From Daucus carota subsp. sativus (lineage: Eukaryota > Streptophyta > Magnoliopsida > Apiales > Apiaceae), in the NCBI RefSeq assembly GCF_001625215.2, contig NC_030386.2, forward strand, positions 35,343,296-35,407,295: a DNA stretch of 64,000 nucleotides, read 5' to 3'. Below, in pieces: positions 48,414 to 61,274 of this stretch (positions are counted from its first letter, which is position 1; each line of letters starts with the position of its first letter). The notes beneath the pieces are model-generated. The model did not search any database. It was given only the letters and a program-made list of their open reading frames with translations, and was not told where the DNA came from. The translations under genes and the position numbers were made by a program.

Positions 48414-51093
48414 ATGGAAGCTCTTTCAGTTATGTGTTCAAGTCTTCCTCGTACAAACATGAAATCAAAGTGCTCCAGTGAGAACTTAAGTCGAAAAATG
48501 AAACACCCACATCGTTCTTTGTCCCATAAGGTCTGTTGTTATATATAATTTGTGTTGGACTGTTGTATGTAAGTATAATTTCTGCTTTATTTATCTTGGT
48601 ACACTAGACCCATAGAATAATATTCGATAAATTAATAAAATTTATCTGTGCCAACGTAATAGAGATAGTGTATATATAACCTCAATAAATTAATCATATC
48701 GATAAATGAATAATATTTGTAGGTCTGATTTATGGAGGTTTACCTGTATCAGGGTGTGCTGTAGTGTGTATATATATTTGAGTGAAAAGGCCATATAGTT
48801 ATTCTTATTCATTTTTTGTTTTCTGAGGTTTGGGTTGAAATTAGTACATGGTCAATATGCATGACATTGCAAACCACTTCACAAGTTAGTTATGCAAAAC
48901 AGAATTAGAAATTTATAACCTTTAATATAGAAAGGAAAACATAACATGACATAGGGAGTATTTTACAGCACTTCATTTTTGTGCAATATGTAAGATCATG
49001 CTGTTGAAGTATTAATATTTCTATGTGACTACGACATTGAAATTGCTTTTACTAATGTTGGAGTAATTTGTACCATATCTAAAATTTAGGATGATGCAAC
49101 TTGATAGGAATTTGTTAAAAGTCAAGAGGGTGTTCGGAAGTTAGGGCTTTGAGAGAAAAAATTAGAAGATTGAAACAAATTAGAGGTTTGGCTAGATAAA
49201 CAGTTTGAAATGGAGGTTTGGAATAAATCCGCTAATTATGAAGAGTTTTATTAATTAAAAGACTGTCATGTGTCTAGTTAAAATACAGACAGCTGTTTAG
49301 CAAACAGTTCCATCGAAAACAACTAATTCAATATGCTAGACAAAACAGCTAGTTCAACCACCTAATCCACTAAAAACTAACCACTAATTGCTAAATAGGG
49401 CCAACAGGTCTAATAGCAGCCTTCTTCATCAGTACTTCTAACGCCTATTCTCTCTGAATCCATCGGAATTCTTGTAAGGGCACTGTACTTGTAATCTGAT
49501 TAATGATGTTATTGTATATTATTACCCATTGTAGGAATATGCAATTAGTAAAAGTGAAAAGCATGTGTGAGAGTTTTGCTAAATTAATTCGAAAATAGTG
49601 TTAGAGGTCAAATGCACAAGCTTTATAATGCTAGAGATCAAATTGTTTAAACATTGAAGTGCTAGAAGATGACAAAACTTTTACAACATGATGTATGTGA
49701 AGAATAGATTGACTCCCGGTTCATCAATATGTCTTCACCTATCCATTGTCATGGAATTCATAATTTTTGGAAAAGTTGTTGATTAATATGGAAATAGTGT
49801 TTCTTTCCAGCAGTGCAGAAATTGTTTCTATTTTAATCTATTCAAAATTAAATTCTGAATTTCTGGCAATGGATGCTGTTCACATTTAGTTTGCTTTTCT
49901 GGTTTATCCTTATATTATTACTTAATATTCTTGTACAGTTACTCAGGCATTTGAAACAACAAGCTGCAGATCATGCCTCCACTCACTTAAATTTTTCTTC
50001 GCAAATTATAAATTTAAGTAAGAAAAAGATGCCTCATGCTGCTGAGGAGCTTGCGTTGGAGATGATATCTGAAGGACATTTACTTGATTATTCTACTTTT
50101 TCAGCTCTTTTCTTATGTTATGCCAAAAATGATTTGCTCCCCCAAGCACAAGCCACTTGGGATGAAATTTTGTACAGTTCCTATGTGCCAAATATCCAAA
50201 TGATTTCTGCACTTGTTGACGCCTATGGAAGAGCGGGACTTTTTAATAAAGTGACTGAACTTTTGCATCAAGTAAGTTACAAGAACCCTAAATTGTTATC
50301 TGAGACTTACGCACTTGCCATATCTTGCTTTGGGAAGGCAGGGCAGCTTAATTTGATGGAGAGTGCAATGACAGACTTGATTTCAAAGGGATTCAAGGTA
50401 GATTCTAAAACCGGAAATGCATTTATTGTATATTATAGCACATATGGTACTCTAACTGAGATGGAGGATGCTTATGGTCGCCTTAAAAGGTCAAGAATTC
50501 TCATAGAGAAAGAAGGAATACAGGCGATCTCATATGCTTATATAAAGAATAATAAATTCTATAATTTAGGTGAGTTTATAAGGGATGTAGGTCTTGGTAG
50601 GCGAAACGTTGGAAATCTTCTTTGGAACCTTTTGCTACTGTCTTATGCAGCCAATTTCAAAATGAAGAGCTTGCAAAGAGAGTTCTCGAGAATGATTGAA
50701 TCTGGTTTTTGTCCTGATCTTACTACATTTAACATCCGAGCTTTGGCTTTCTCAAAAATGTCTTTGTTTTGGGATCTTCATGTAACCCTTAAGCACATGA
50801 AACATTATGCAGTTGTTCCTGATCTTGTAACTTATGGTTCCGTAGTTGATGCATATATGGATAGAAGACTCGGAAGGAATTTGGAATTTGCCTTGAGCAA
50901 TATGAGAACTGAAGATGCTCCTGTTGTATCAACAGATAAGATTGTATTTGAAGTTTTAGGGAAAGGAGACTTTCACTCAAGCTCCGAAGTCCTTTTGGAG
51001 TTTAACATGGACAAATATTGGACCTACAAAGGGTTGATAAAAAGATATCTAAAAAGACAACACCGAAGTAATCAAGTATTTTGGAATTACTAA
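48414..51093 (+). CDS. P-class pentatricopeptide repeat protein
   Basis: Small PPR protein, reminiscent of Arabidopsis At3g42630. Proposed exon 1 is 48414-48530 (CATAAG|GTCTGT) and exon 2 49939-51093 (CTTGTACAG|TTACTC), in frame, 423 residues. Exon 1 encodes a Ser/Arg/Lys-rich N-terminus (MEALSVMCSSLPRTN...) resembling a plastid or mitochondrial transit peptide. The rest is degenerate 35-residue helical pairs, for example YSTFSALFLCYAKNDLLPQA, MISALVDAYGRAGLFNKV, LVTYGSVVDAYMDRRL. No E or DYW extension, so an RNA stability, splicing or translation role in an organelle is expected; the target is unknown. The start in exon 1 is inferred: the ATG at 49873 would give a hydrophobic, atypical N-terminus that reads through the acceptor. 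The intron (1.4 kb) may hold a decayed MITE around 49129-49402. Confidence 0.78.
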
Positions 51094-52911
51094 TAGGTGG
51101 CATTTTTTGATGCATCTAAGCTACTTATAGTAGTTGTATGAGAATATAGCAGTACTGTCAGTTCCATGTAAATATGCTATAGCGGCTGAAGTTACAGAAG
51201 TTGGTGTCGTAGGTTTTTAATTATTGACCAAGGACATTTCATCGTCCATGTTCCAGATGTTTTGATCTTCTTAAAGTCTCTTTGGAACTGAGGGGAATCA
51301 GAAGCTCCTGACTTTTTGATTTTGATCAGTAAAGGGGAAGGCATTAAAACTACAGTTTAACTGGCTTGTGGGTAGTGTGTCCTACATTTCTATTCTTTCT
51401 TTGGATTCTCTTTAAACTTATAAGATGGTTCACCAGGGGTTCAGTACTTCGGCTTGAGTTTTCATTTGCACAAAGCCTGCATAGACAAGTGTGTCGGGTT
51501 CAGACCCAGGAAAGAATTTGAATTATATCATATCAAAACTGTCCGGCAAAAAGGATGATGATGGCAACAAATATTGACGCCAGTGCCTCTGCTACAAATT
51601 ATTACACTGAGGACAATGGTTTAAACTGGTAATTCTTCCAGAAAAGGACCTCGAGGCAAGCCTCTCAGAATTCATTACTGCCTGGATGGACAGGTAGGAA
51701 AAGGTTCATCATAAATATTACTGTGTAGTCAAGTAATTGCATCTTCACTGCTATATGAAGTTCTATTATATATTTTGGTGTAAATAATGGATGTTGGAAG
51801 AAGTATATAATCAAAAGTTCAACAAGTATCTTGCACAGTCGTCATTTTTATTTGTTCCCATTTCATCTGAACATTTCTGCTATATGTTCAAGTGTTTAAC
51901 ATATGTGTATTTTATTTTTCCAATAATGCTGCAGTTCTGGTTAATCTGATTGTGCATCCAATTAAACACAATTTAGTTACATATCAGGGACCAGGACAAT
52001 GTAATTGCATCAGGTGTGGTGAATCTTTTAGGGATGGGGGCATGCAATCAATCGACAGATACTTAGAAAGGTATTATTTTCTTTTGCTAATTTACGTTGA
52101 ATGATTTTAGTCTGTCTTGTCGAAATTCTGAATCCAATTGGTAATGTTTACCCGGCGGCAAATTTGTCAGCTATTTTATATGCTGCATCAATCTGTATTA
52201 GTCCAGTCACCCTATCCAAAGCCTCTGCTTCGAATGCTTCACACAGTTTATCGGCTGGCTTTGAGAAGGATTTCAGATTCTATCGAGCTGAAATGAAGAG
52301 AAGTATCAATACTGTGGTTTAAGAGGGTCATGACTCTCAAGTCCTTTTTGATTTTGTTAACAAATTTCTTGTTCTGTGATGATATATATGTTTAAAATAT
52401 GTAGTACTATTTTAGAACAGAACAGAGAGTTATCCGTTCTTATACAAAATATGTATTGTTGTAATGTAGCATCAGAAAATGTTTATCGGTGCTATATTAA
52501 AAGTTGGATTCCAATTCTAGTTCCATAAGTGGTTTTGAATTAATTATATTTTTTCACTTTTACCTAATTTAATATATTTTTTGATATTCGGTGATATACA
52601 ACACATTATCATATAACTTTCACCCTCTGTTTATAACTGTTAATAATTTGACAATGAATTATGAACCTATCATTGATTTCATATATGAACCAATGATGCA
52701 TCCGAATAACACAGACCGGAGCTTGCTTTTACAAACTGGACATTTTAAAGGAAAATGTAAAATATTCGGTCATACGGCAGAATTACTCTGGAGTCGTTTA
52801 AAAGGCATGATTATCTGGTCATGATTTATTAAGCATATTCTTTTAGTGTGCGTTCTTGAACGCAGTAGCAATCATGTTTTAGTTAAGTGGTGAATTTTTA
52901 TTGGTTATCAT
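51094..52911. other. PPR 3' flank
   Basis: Unusually long non-repetitive stretch for an intergenic region. The frames at 51892-52104 (containing GPGQCNCIRCGESF) and 52101-52322 are not assignable to a family. It could be 3' UTR, an alternative transcript or non-coding RNA. Confidence 0.4.
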
Positions 52912-52954
52912 CTTATCAATAATGATATTTCATGAAATCATCATTATTGATAAG
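52912..52954. repeat. 43-nt near-perfect palindrome
   Basis: A 15-bp stem (CTTATCAATAATGAT / ATCATTATTGATAAG) encloses ATTTCATGAAAT, itself a palindrome, with one extra C. It lies between the convergent PPR and HKT genes. Confidence 0.9.
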
Positions 52955-53027
52955 AATGGGGCCGCCACCATTTTTGTCCGTGTGGCACAACAGCCGCGCG
53001 TGCATGCCCGAGCATTGTTAGTCATTA

Positions 53028-53331
53028 CTCCCTCCGTCCCCCTCAATTGTTTACATTGGAGGGGGACACGGAGACCAAGACAATGTATGAAAAATGAGTA
53101 AAGTTAGATGAAAAGTGGGTAAAGTGGTGGGACCTACCAATATTTAATAATAGATTTGAGATAGCGGAGGAAAGTAGTGGGTGTAATAGTAGTTTTTATT
53201 GTTAAATATGAGATAGTAGGTGAAGATAGGGGGTGTAATGATGAGAAAAACTTACTATTTATAGTAACGTAAAGAAATGAGAGGGACATCCCAAAATAGT
53301 AACGGTAAGGAAATGAGAGGGACAGAGGGAG
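53028..53331. mobile_element. Stowaway MITE, internal family 2
   Basis: CTCCCTCCGTCCCC ... GGGACAGAGGGAG with TA on both sides, 304 bp. The interior is shared with 27733-28045. Confidence 0.92.
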
Positions 53332-53333
53332 TA

Positions 53334-53734
53334 TTAATTATAGCATAAATTTCACAAGATTACGGAAGCCCACAAGTGTTCTTGAATTAAAGCTAATTCA
53401 ACTCATCAAATTTTGTGATTTTTTTTTGCTTGCGGGCGCTAAACGAATCAATGAGACAAACTTGTACGATTGTATCTATCTGCGAACTTGGATAACAAAA
53501 AACTTATACGCCGCAATTAAGATTGATCGCTCTCTACGAGAAGTCGATGATACGTTTATGAGATAAATGATTTATATAAGCTGGTACGACAAGAATTATT
53601 ACAGACAGAAGAAAAACGATCCCTATCTTACACAGCCTGAGATCCACGGATCCTACATTTAGAGATGCATGCAAATATGTTACATAACGACGTCGTATAT
53701 TACAATTTACACACTAGCTAGCTATGACAGTAGG
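53334..53734. other. HKT 3' flank
   Basis: Probable 3' UTR and downstream spacer of the HKT gene; no other gene seen. Confidence 0.45.
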
Positions 53735-55563
53735 CTATAAAAGTTTCCAAGCTTTTCCACCTCCCTTGTGAAAGCACTTTAATTTTCCGAAGAGCATCAC
53801 AATTATGAGCACCCATTTTCCAGTATTGGACCATCTTCCAGCGAATCCGTAGTACGCGTCTTTGCATTCCCCCTCTGATTTTATTCGTCTTCCGCAACTA
53901 TATCCCATGGAGTATCCCACATTCCCGTATGCACTACGTACGTGTATAGGCAAATGATCAAATACAAATAATAACCAGTTTAATTACGGGAATTATTTAT
54001 ACAAGTGTCGGACGTGTTTACCTTATTACTTCGATGATGATATTGAGAACATTGAAATTAAGAGGATCGTCCTTTAAATTATGTCTCTCGGATATGCAGA
54101 TGAGGACAATGAAAATTGTTAGATAAGTTGGTTCTGAGAAGCGCAGATACTCTACCCACGTTGTCTTCCTTGTTGTGCATGTAATCTTGTCCTCGCCATC
54201 AGGACCTTTGTTTTCACCATCTAATAAAAATGATGTGTATGGCGAAAGATACCTGCACATGCATGAAATATTGTAAGTTAGATCCTCTATGATTAATTCA
54301 GAGAAACATAAGCTATGAATCAGGGACAAGAGTCAAAACATACATCATTATGATGAACACCACGAGAACAGCTGGAGAGATGGTTGAAAGATCAAACACT
54401 AATTCACCGGTGTGTCGTGTATTCGTAACTTGAAACAATGTTGCTACTAGTTTCTCATAAGAACTCAGACCTTCCATGGCTCCGGAATTATTCCACTCCA
54501 TCGATACAAAGATCACAAATTGAATCAACGTGAATCCGAGAACAGTTGTCGCCAAATAACAAGCTTTCTTGTTACACATCAAATGAGAATAGCCCAATTG
54601 GCTGCGGTGACTCAGAATGTAACCAAACTCTGGCCTTTTCGTGCAAGACTTCAGAACATAGATGAAAATGAGTAGGCAAGGGGGGAACAGAGTGTTCCCC
54701 ACCAGACATTGAGGTATTATGATGAGGAGAAGACCTGAGAATTTCTTGAAAACCATCATGTTCTCATTTGTGGGAATGAAACCGCAGTTTGTAAAAGAAG
54801 AAACCGCGGTGAAAACTGAAAATGTAGTCACCTTAATCCCTTTGTTCTCCAGAATTTGTTTTGCACTTGGGATGGAGTCCATGTAGAAAACTATCAGAAT
54901 TGAACACAGTGCATGAGCTAAGAAGAAATAAGCTACAATGGTGTGACTTAAATAGTTGATTGATTTAGTAATGTACTTTGATTCCTCCTCTTCGGGTGTG
55001 TCAAAGACATCTGTCTTATTTGTTAGTTTATTTCTGAAAGCAGTGTGATCATTAATCCGTACTAGACCCAACTCGATTTGATTAACATCGATCTTGTCTT
55101 CGGAGTTTGAATCTAGGGAAGACCTACCATATACTATATGGTTTTTAGAAATCATGGATTTTGAGAATTGAAGTTTAAATATGGAGATGAAAACTTCACC
55201 ACCAATAAGCATTAGTACAGTTAAAACTACTAGCTGAAAATCGGAGAAAACCTCCATTTCCACAGTTGACATGCTTGAAACAGAGACAGCTGACACGGAA
55301 GTGAAGAACAAATCCAAGTCACCGGGTTTTGAGATTGAAGAAGATGAGACTTTTAAAACAAGAAAGCCCGCAGCAGAGAACAATATGAAGTAAGCAAGAT
55401 GAATGTAGAAAGAGGGCAGAGAAAGAAAGAGTTGAAGGGTGAGATTATTAGGGATAGATGATAACAAACATCTGCAAGTGAAGAGTAAATGTGACAGTTT
55501 CATGCATAAACTCTCAAACAAAAGCTTTGTTTTCTTCACACTAGTTGTAATAATGATCATCAT
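53735..55563 (-). CDS. HKT1: Class I HKT sodium transporter
   Basis: Plasma-membrane HKT/Trk transporter that moves Na+ and, in roots and stems, retrieves it from xylem sap. Three exons on the minus strand: 55563-54344 (AATGAT|GTATGT), 54252-54022 (AATAAG|GTAAAC) and 53933-53735, giving 549 residues (Arabidopsis HKT1 has 506). The joins restore MMYLSPYTSF and VISAYGNVG, and the two intron positions are those typical of the family. Four pore loops are visible: SVSSMSTVEMEVFS with Ser97 at the first filter, then TNCGF, NTRHTGE and AYGNVGYSMGYSC. That S-G-G-G pattern marks class I, Na+-selective members. An Asn precedes the Cys-Gly of pore 2, as in Arabidopsis HKT1. The start is the first in-frame ATG; a second ATG follows at once. 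The N-terminus is longer than in Arabidopsis. Confidence 0.93.
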
Positions 55564-55668
55564 GTTTGCTACTACAAGATTGACGTTGATGAACAATAGT
55601 ATTTGATTGGTTCAGAACTGCATGTGAGGACTGAACTACTTAGCAATGAGTGAGTGATCAAGGGCCGG

Positions 55669-55676
55669 TATATATA
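55669..55676 (-). promoter_or_regulatory. TATA box of the HKT gene
   Basis: GCTATATATACC on the minus strand, about 105 bp before the ATG. Confidence 0.6.
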
Positions 55677-55679
55677 GCA

Positions 55680-56407
55680 CTTGCAGGGTCCAGCTGAGGA
55701 GGTTATCCCCAACTCAAGGCAATTGAGAAATAATAATAATAAATTTTATTTTCTTAAATTCTTGTTTCTAAAATTAGTATATTTTTTTATATGTGTCGGC
55801 TAATTCCAAATAGATAACACAAAATCGAATTTTAGTGCATATTAATTTGGATTTGGAATTCAAGATTCCATGACAAGTAGTCAAAAATTTAAATTTTATT
55901 GAAATAACAGATATTGTTACTCCAATTTATAAATCGACGGACAATATCTCACGTGCCACAAATCTTACTTAAAGTTTATCATTCTATCTCAAATTTAGAG
56001 AGTTACTGAGCATCTAAATTTTTTGAAAAAAATATCAAATATTATGTATCATGATTTAATTGATTATAATTTTTTTTGCAACAGTATCATTTTCGATTGA
56101 TTGTATGAATTATATTAAATGTTGATTATAAAAAATTTATCGAAATTGTATGAGATTAGTTATATTAAAATATTTTAGAAAAATATATTATTATTATTAT
56201 TATTATTTCAAATTATTTTATATATAATATTTTTTTGAATTTTATAATAAATGATATAAAATTTTGCTAAAAATTTAGAAGTTGTCAAATACAACCGATA
56301 TGAAATGATTCCCAAAGAAAACAAGCCATTGAAGTGTCATTTTCTTATATACTATCTATCAATGCCACAATAGGATTTTCGCTAGAATGCTTTAACCAAA
56401 TTTTATA
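55680..56407. other. HKT upstream region
   Basis: AT-rich presumed promoter; no gene or bounded element recognised. Confidence 0.4.
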
Positions 56408-56640
56408 CCCCCTCCAGCCGCCCAATTATCGGAGAACGACACGAACAACAAAAATATATGAAAAAAAATATTAAAATTAGATGAAAAATAGAAAAATGGT
56501 GAGATATATTTATATTTAATAATAAATTTGAGATAGCGGGGAAAGCGTGTATAATAATATCTTATATTATTATAAAATAGAGATAGAGAAAGAAATAAAT
56601 GAAGGTAATAATTTTTTATATTATTAAAAATTATTATATT
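56408..56640. mobile_element. Truncated Stowaway MITE, internal family 2
   Basis: The left end CCCCCTCCAGCCGCCC follows TA. The interior matches the 27733 and 53028 copies, but no right terminus is found. Confidence 0.6.
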
Positions 56641-56709
56641 TGAAATGTACTTTTACACACAATAAGTCAATAACCTCACTGATTAAAACTGACACATGAT
56701 CTGTCTTCA

Positions 56710-56826
56710 CATTATTCTTTCATAAATATACCTCTAAGTTTGGCCATCAATAATAACATTATTCTTTCATAAATATACCTCTAAGCTCGGCCATCAATAA
56801 TAACAACATTATTCTTTCATAAATCA
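56710..56826 (+). repeat. Tandem repeat, about 2.5 x 47-50 bp
   Basis: Units begin CATTATTCTTTCATAAATA at 56710, 56757 and 56807, the third being partial. Confidence 0.9.
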
Positions 56827-57901
56827 ACGTCAAAAAAAGCTCCATAGTACTGGTTAATTCTTATGACCAACTTCACGTTCATTTGTTTTTGGAAATTCCC
56901 CGCCATCAATTTCTATGTTGGCATCTTCAGCGATTTGCCGAAAGCATGCTTTAAAAGTTGATTCGTGAACTAAAATCAAGTTTCAATATTTTTAAAGATA
57001 AGAATCGGGTCTAAATTCAGTACTGGACTCAACATATAAACCTAACAATGACTAACATTCTGGGAGGTGTCATAAATTGTTGGCACAGTTTCGACGTCCA
57101 ACAAATTGTTTTGCTAATGCCATTTTCTTTTATCCCTGCCAAAATAATTGAAGATTCAATTATGAGCACTAGGAGGGCTGAAACTCAACTCTATCACATT
57201 TAATTCGAAACTAGTCTTGTTAGATGAACTTAAGATGCTGTATACAGTCAATAGTTCGTCTAAAAGTTTTCTGGAAAACTAATCAAACCTGAGATAAGAA
57301 ATTACATACTTAACAGTACTTCATTTATCTCAGAATGTCCGTTAGAATGTCTTTCTAAACTTATGATTGTCGCAGTTGAAAGCTCGTGACTAACTGGTGA
57401 ACAAAGAACGCGCACGAAAATGGTCGGAAATTTTCATCATAATTGGCTCAATTACTCCGGAAATCAGTATTTCGCAAGCAAACCAGCTTTGTTATAGTGA
57501 CACAGTATCTTTCGATTAATTTGCAGCGAAATAATTAGTAATTTCACTACGGCTGTATTCATTTACAAAGAATGGAATAAAATTTATACATAAAACTAGG
57601 AGTTGTTATATGGAGTATTTATAATTTTTATTTTATCGATCATCAATTTCAACTATTTGATATAGAAATCTAACCTACGTATTTTGAAAGATATCTCATT
57701 ACTCTTTTTCGTCATCTTACCAAACAATCTTCATTCTTAAAATTAAAATTCATTTATTTTTAATTACTATTATCTCATATTTCTCTTTGTTCAGAAAATG
57801 TCTTCATAATTTGTTATCTCATCTTATCCAAATAAACGCAACGGGCATGCATTATTCTATTTAGCTGAACAGACTATTAACGTCCGAGTATCCAATATTA
57901 A
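56827..57901. other. Spacer
   Basis: About 1.1 kb of largely unique sequence without a supported gene. Confidence 0.4.
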
Positions 57902-58365
57902 GTGTGGTGTATTCGATTGGGATTTTAATGCATTGTTTTTAGTCTATGGATTTTAATGGATTGTATGGGATTTTGATTTTTTGCGGATTCTTGATGAAAT
58001 GTCGCAGAGTTGATAGGATTTAGGTACAATGCTTCGAAATCCCATTGAATTTGGTGGGATTTCAAAAAACTTAAAATACACTGAAGAATGCCACAAAATC
58101 CATCATTTTATGAAATGAAAAAAAATCCATCAGCATTTGAATACCATCAGATTTTAATGGATTTTAAACAATCCCAATTGAATACCATCGGATTTTAAAG
58201 CATAATTTAAAATCCCAATTGAATACCACTAGATTTTGTAGCATAGTTTAAAATCCCAATTGAATACCTCAAGATTTTAATGGATTTCAAACAATCCCAA
58301 TCGAATACCCTCGGATTTCATGAATGCAAAAAAATGTTTTAAAATCCCAATCCAATACACCCCTC
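57902..58365 (-). mobile_element. Tourist/PIF-type MITE with internal tandem repeats, copy B
   Basis: Reverse-complement copy of the element at 18549-19015, 464 bp, also flanked by TAA on both sides (57899-57901 and 58366-58368). The internal units of about 50 bp (CCCAATTGAATACC) are conserved in number and order. Confidence 0.9.
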
Positions 58366-58815
58366 TAAATTCGTTTATCGTATGCAAATCATCATTTAAC
58401 TCGTGTCGCATCTTTACGACTTTACCCGTAGTATTAGTACGTAGTTGTAGGAAGGATTTGGAATATTTTGTCTACGGGGAATATTGAAATTATAAACTCA
58501 GTTGCAAGATTAAATTCTTTTGTTGCGTTGAAGTTGAACTACGTACAAAGATTGTATACGACTTCTTCTCTTGGTCCATATACAAACATGTGTGCGAAAT
58601 TAAACCACGTACTCGGTGGTAACGAGAAATTTTCTATAGAATAAAATACCCTCAAACTTGTATATCAATTTTCCTTTATTCTTTAATAAAAGAGTGAACT
58701 TCAAAGATTTGTTGAATTAAAGTCCGACAATTGTGTTAAATTATTTTAATTATTCTCCAGTGCAACAACTTTGTCAAATTATAAAAAGAAAATAGTAAGT
58801 AAAGTAAAGATCATA
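58366..58815. other. AT-rich spacer
   Basis: About 450 bp with no gene or bounded element recognised. Confidence 0.4.
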
Positions 58816-59066
58816 CTCCCTCTGTTCCATTTAATTCTATACGTTTCTTTTTAACTGCTCGACACGCATTTCAATGCTTTTATAAAATATAGTTCCGTAA
58901 CTTATTTTTGAGATTTTCTTTTGTTTTATAAAAATATAACATCCAAATTTTAATTCAGAAAAGAAAAATTTTAAAAATAAATTGCATAACTACACTTTGT
59001 AAGAGCATTAAAGTCCGTGCCGCGTCCCCGTCCCCCAATGTATACTACTCAAGGCGACGGAGGGAG
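58816..59066. mobile_element. Stowaway MITE, internal family 3
   Basis: CTCCCTCTGTTCC ... GCGACGGAGGGAG with TA on both sides, 251 bp. Same family and length as the copy in the FLZ promoter. Confidence 0.9.
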
Positions 59067-59124
59067 TAGTATTTTAGATCAAGAATATTCAACTGACATA
59101 ATAGCATAATTTATGGACATCTCA

Positions 59125-59838
59125 GAGACTATTTGACAAATTTAAAAATGTGGCTTATAACTTAAAGAGACTTATTAATAATTTATAAGTTGTGAGTCAA
59201 AAATATTTTTTGGGTTTTGACTTATTAATAATTTATAAATTATTAGAAATATAAAAATAAAAATAAAATAATTCATGAGTAACTTATGACCTACAGATAA
59301 TTTTTATCAAAAAACAGTTCAAAAAAATCAAGTCATTAAAAAAATTATCTCAAACTAACTTCCGACTTTAAGTCGGTTTATGACTTATTTTTTACACTAA
59401 ATTGACTTTTAACTTATTACACGAATAAATACTTTTCAATTTAAAATCGAACAGGCTCTAGACTTGCACAATTTCCTGGATCACAAGCGTTCGGCTAATT
59501 TTATGACTTGTGACTTAACGAGACTTATATGATAAGTTCGGAGTTTAAAGTATCCGTCTGGATAATTTTAACTTATTAATGATTTATGAGTTATTAAAAA
59601 TATAATAATAAAAATAGAAATAATTTATAAGTAATTTATAATTTATGAGTAATTTTTATGAAAAATAAAAAATTAATTCACTAAATAAAATATCTCAAAC
59701 TAATTTTTAACTCTAAGTCAGTTTCTGACATAAATCTGAATTTAAATTAGCTTCTAAGTTATAATATAAATAGATATTTTTCAGTTTAAGATTGAGAAGT
59801 TTTAATTTTAATCTTTAATGTGAAAGAAACAGGCTCTA
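59125..59838 (+). repeat. Two diverged Tourist-like copies in tandem
   Basis: 59125-59460 and 59510-59838 share GACTTATTAATRATTTATRAG, AAAATATCTCAAACTAA, CTAAGTCRGTTT and the end ACAGGCTCTAG. Likely two MITE copies of one family in the same orientation. Confidence 0.65.
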
Positions 59839-60566
59839 GTTGAGATGCACAGAAACTTATAATAGATTATCACAAGTCATGATAAGGTATACAAAATTTT
59901 AAAATGTCTCTCTAGTGCTGGGGTCATATTCCGCATTCTTTATGATTTAAATATGTCTATATGTAAATGTAATTTCACTGTTATTAATGGAATTCCATGT
60001 AAAATCTCAATATAAATGAAATTGCTGGCAGCTTATGGACATTTGTTTTGTTTAGTGTTTAACGGAGCCCGACAAAGTTAAATTTGACTTACTCACGCGT
60101 TAAGACCATTTGGATGACTGTAGATTCCAGCAGAATGAATAAAGAGGAGTATGTAGCTGATTGATCCCTGCCCAGGAACATGGCTGGAGCATTTAGAAAA
60201 GTTTTATTTATCAATTATCAAGGCATATAAATTTGTGTATAAATAATTGCTTCAATGATAACTATAATAATAATAATTATTATAATTTTATAATTCAAAT
60301 ATGCACATAAATTCATATTATTATTATTATTATATATAATCAGTCACATAATATTTATAATTTGAGAAGACGGAACTTAAAATCGAATTTAAGAAAGTTA
60401 TCAAAAATTATACACACTTGTTTATCAAAATTTGTTAGCATCTTCCGGCCACCTATATTTACATAAGTTATTTTATATTGAAATAGGTAATTATATAAAG
60501 GTCAGGAGTCCCAGGACCATCAAACCTTATAATTTGTATTACGTTAATATTTATGTCTAATATATA
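59839..60566. other. AT-rich spacer
   Basis: About 730 bp with no gene or bounded element recognised. Confidence 0.4.
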
Positions 60567-61274
60567 CTTCCAATGTCTCGGATATTTCTATACAATTTCT
60601 TTTTTGGAACGTCCCATCATTTCTATACATTGTTGAAATAGTATTTTTAATAATGTAAACACTATTACACCAACTACTTTTTTCCACTATCTTCATTTTA
60701 TAATAAGAGTAAATGACAAAGTGGTGGTTTTAGTTTTCCGAATTTTACAAGATGGTGGCTGAACTTTAAAATTTACACAATGGTGGCCGGAGTTTAATTC
60801 CGCCTTTTAAAAAGGTGGCTGCCGTGAATCTCCGTTAACTCGAAAAAATAAAAGAATAAATGACAAAATGGTGGAAATCCAGCCAACATTTTGTAAAATT
60901 TGAAAAACTACAGCCACCACTTTGTCGTTTATTCTTTTATTTTTTGGAGTTAACGGAGGAAAATTAACGGAAGTTCACGGCGGCCACCTTTTTAAAAGAC
61001 GGAAGTGAACTCCGGCCACCATTATGTAGTTTTTAAAGTTCAGCCACCATCTTGTAAAATTTGGAAAACTACGACCATCACTTTGTTATTTACTTTTATA
61101 ATAATATAAACACTATTACACTCACTACTTTTCCCTACTATCACACATCTATTATTAAATACAGATAGGTCCCGCCATTTTACCCATTTTTCATCTAACT
61201 TTAGTCATTTTTTACACTTTTTTTTTGTCTTTGTGTCCACACCAAATGTATACAACCTACCGGGACGGAGGGAC
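60567..61274 (-). mobile_element. Stowaway MITE (family 2) split by a nested element
   Basis: The left end is decayed (CTTCCAATGTCTC); the right end GGGACGGAGGGAC is clear. The two halves (60567-60705 and 61095-61274) together equal one family 2 interior in reverse orientation. Confidence 0.75.
60706..61094. mobile_element. Nested Mutator-like foldback element
   Basis: 389 bp of inverted arms (AGTAAATGACAAAGTGGTGG against its complement on the right), with an exact 9-bp target duplication TTTATAATA at 60697-60705 and 61095-61103. Nine-base duplications are characteristic of Mutator-like elements. No coding frame. Confidence 0.88.

Noticed and set aside
49873..49938. PPR start at the ATG at 49873
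   Set aside because: The 22 residues are a hydrophobic run ending at a good acceptor (TTGTACAG), better read as intron.
55564..55596. Longer HKT frame starting at a TTG codon
   Set aside because: The extra 11 codons need a non-ATG start; the first ATG at 55563 suffices.
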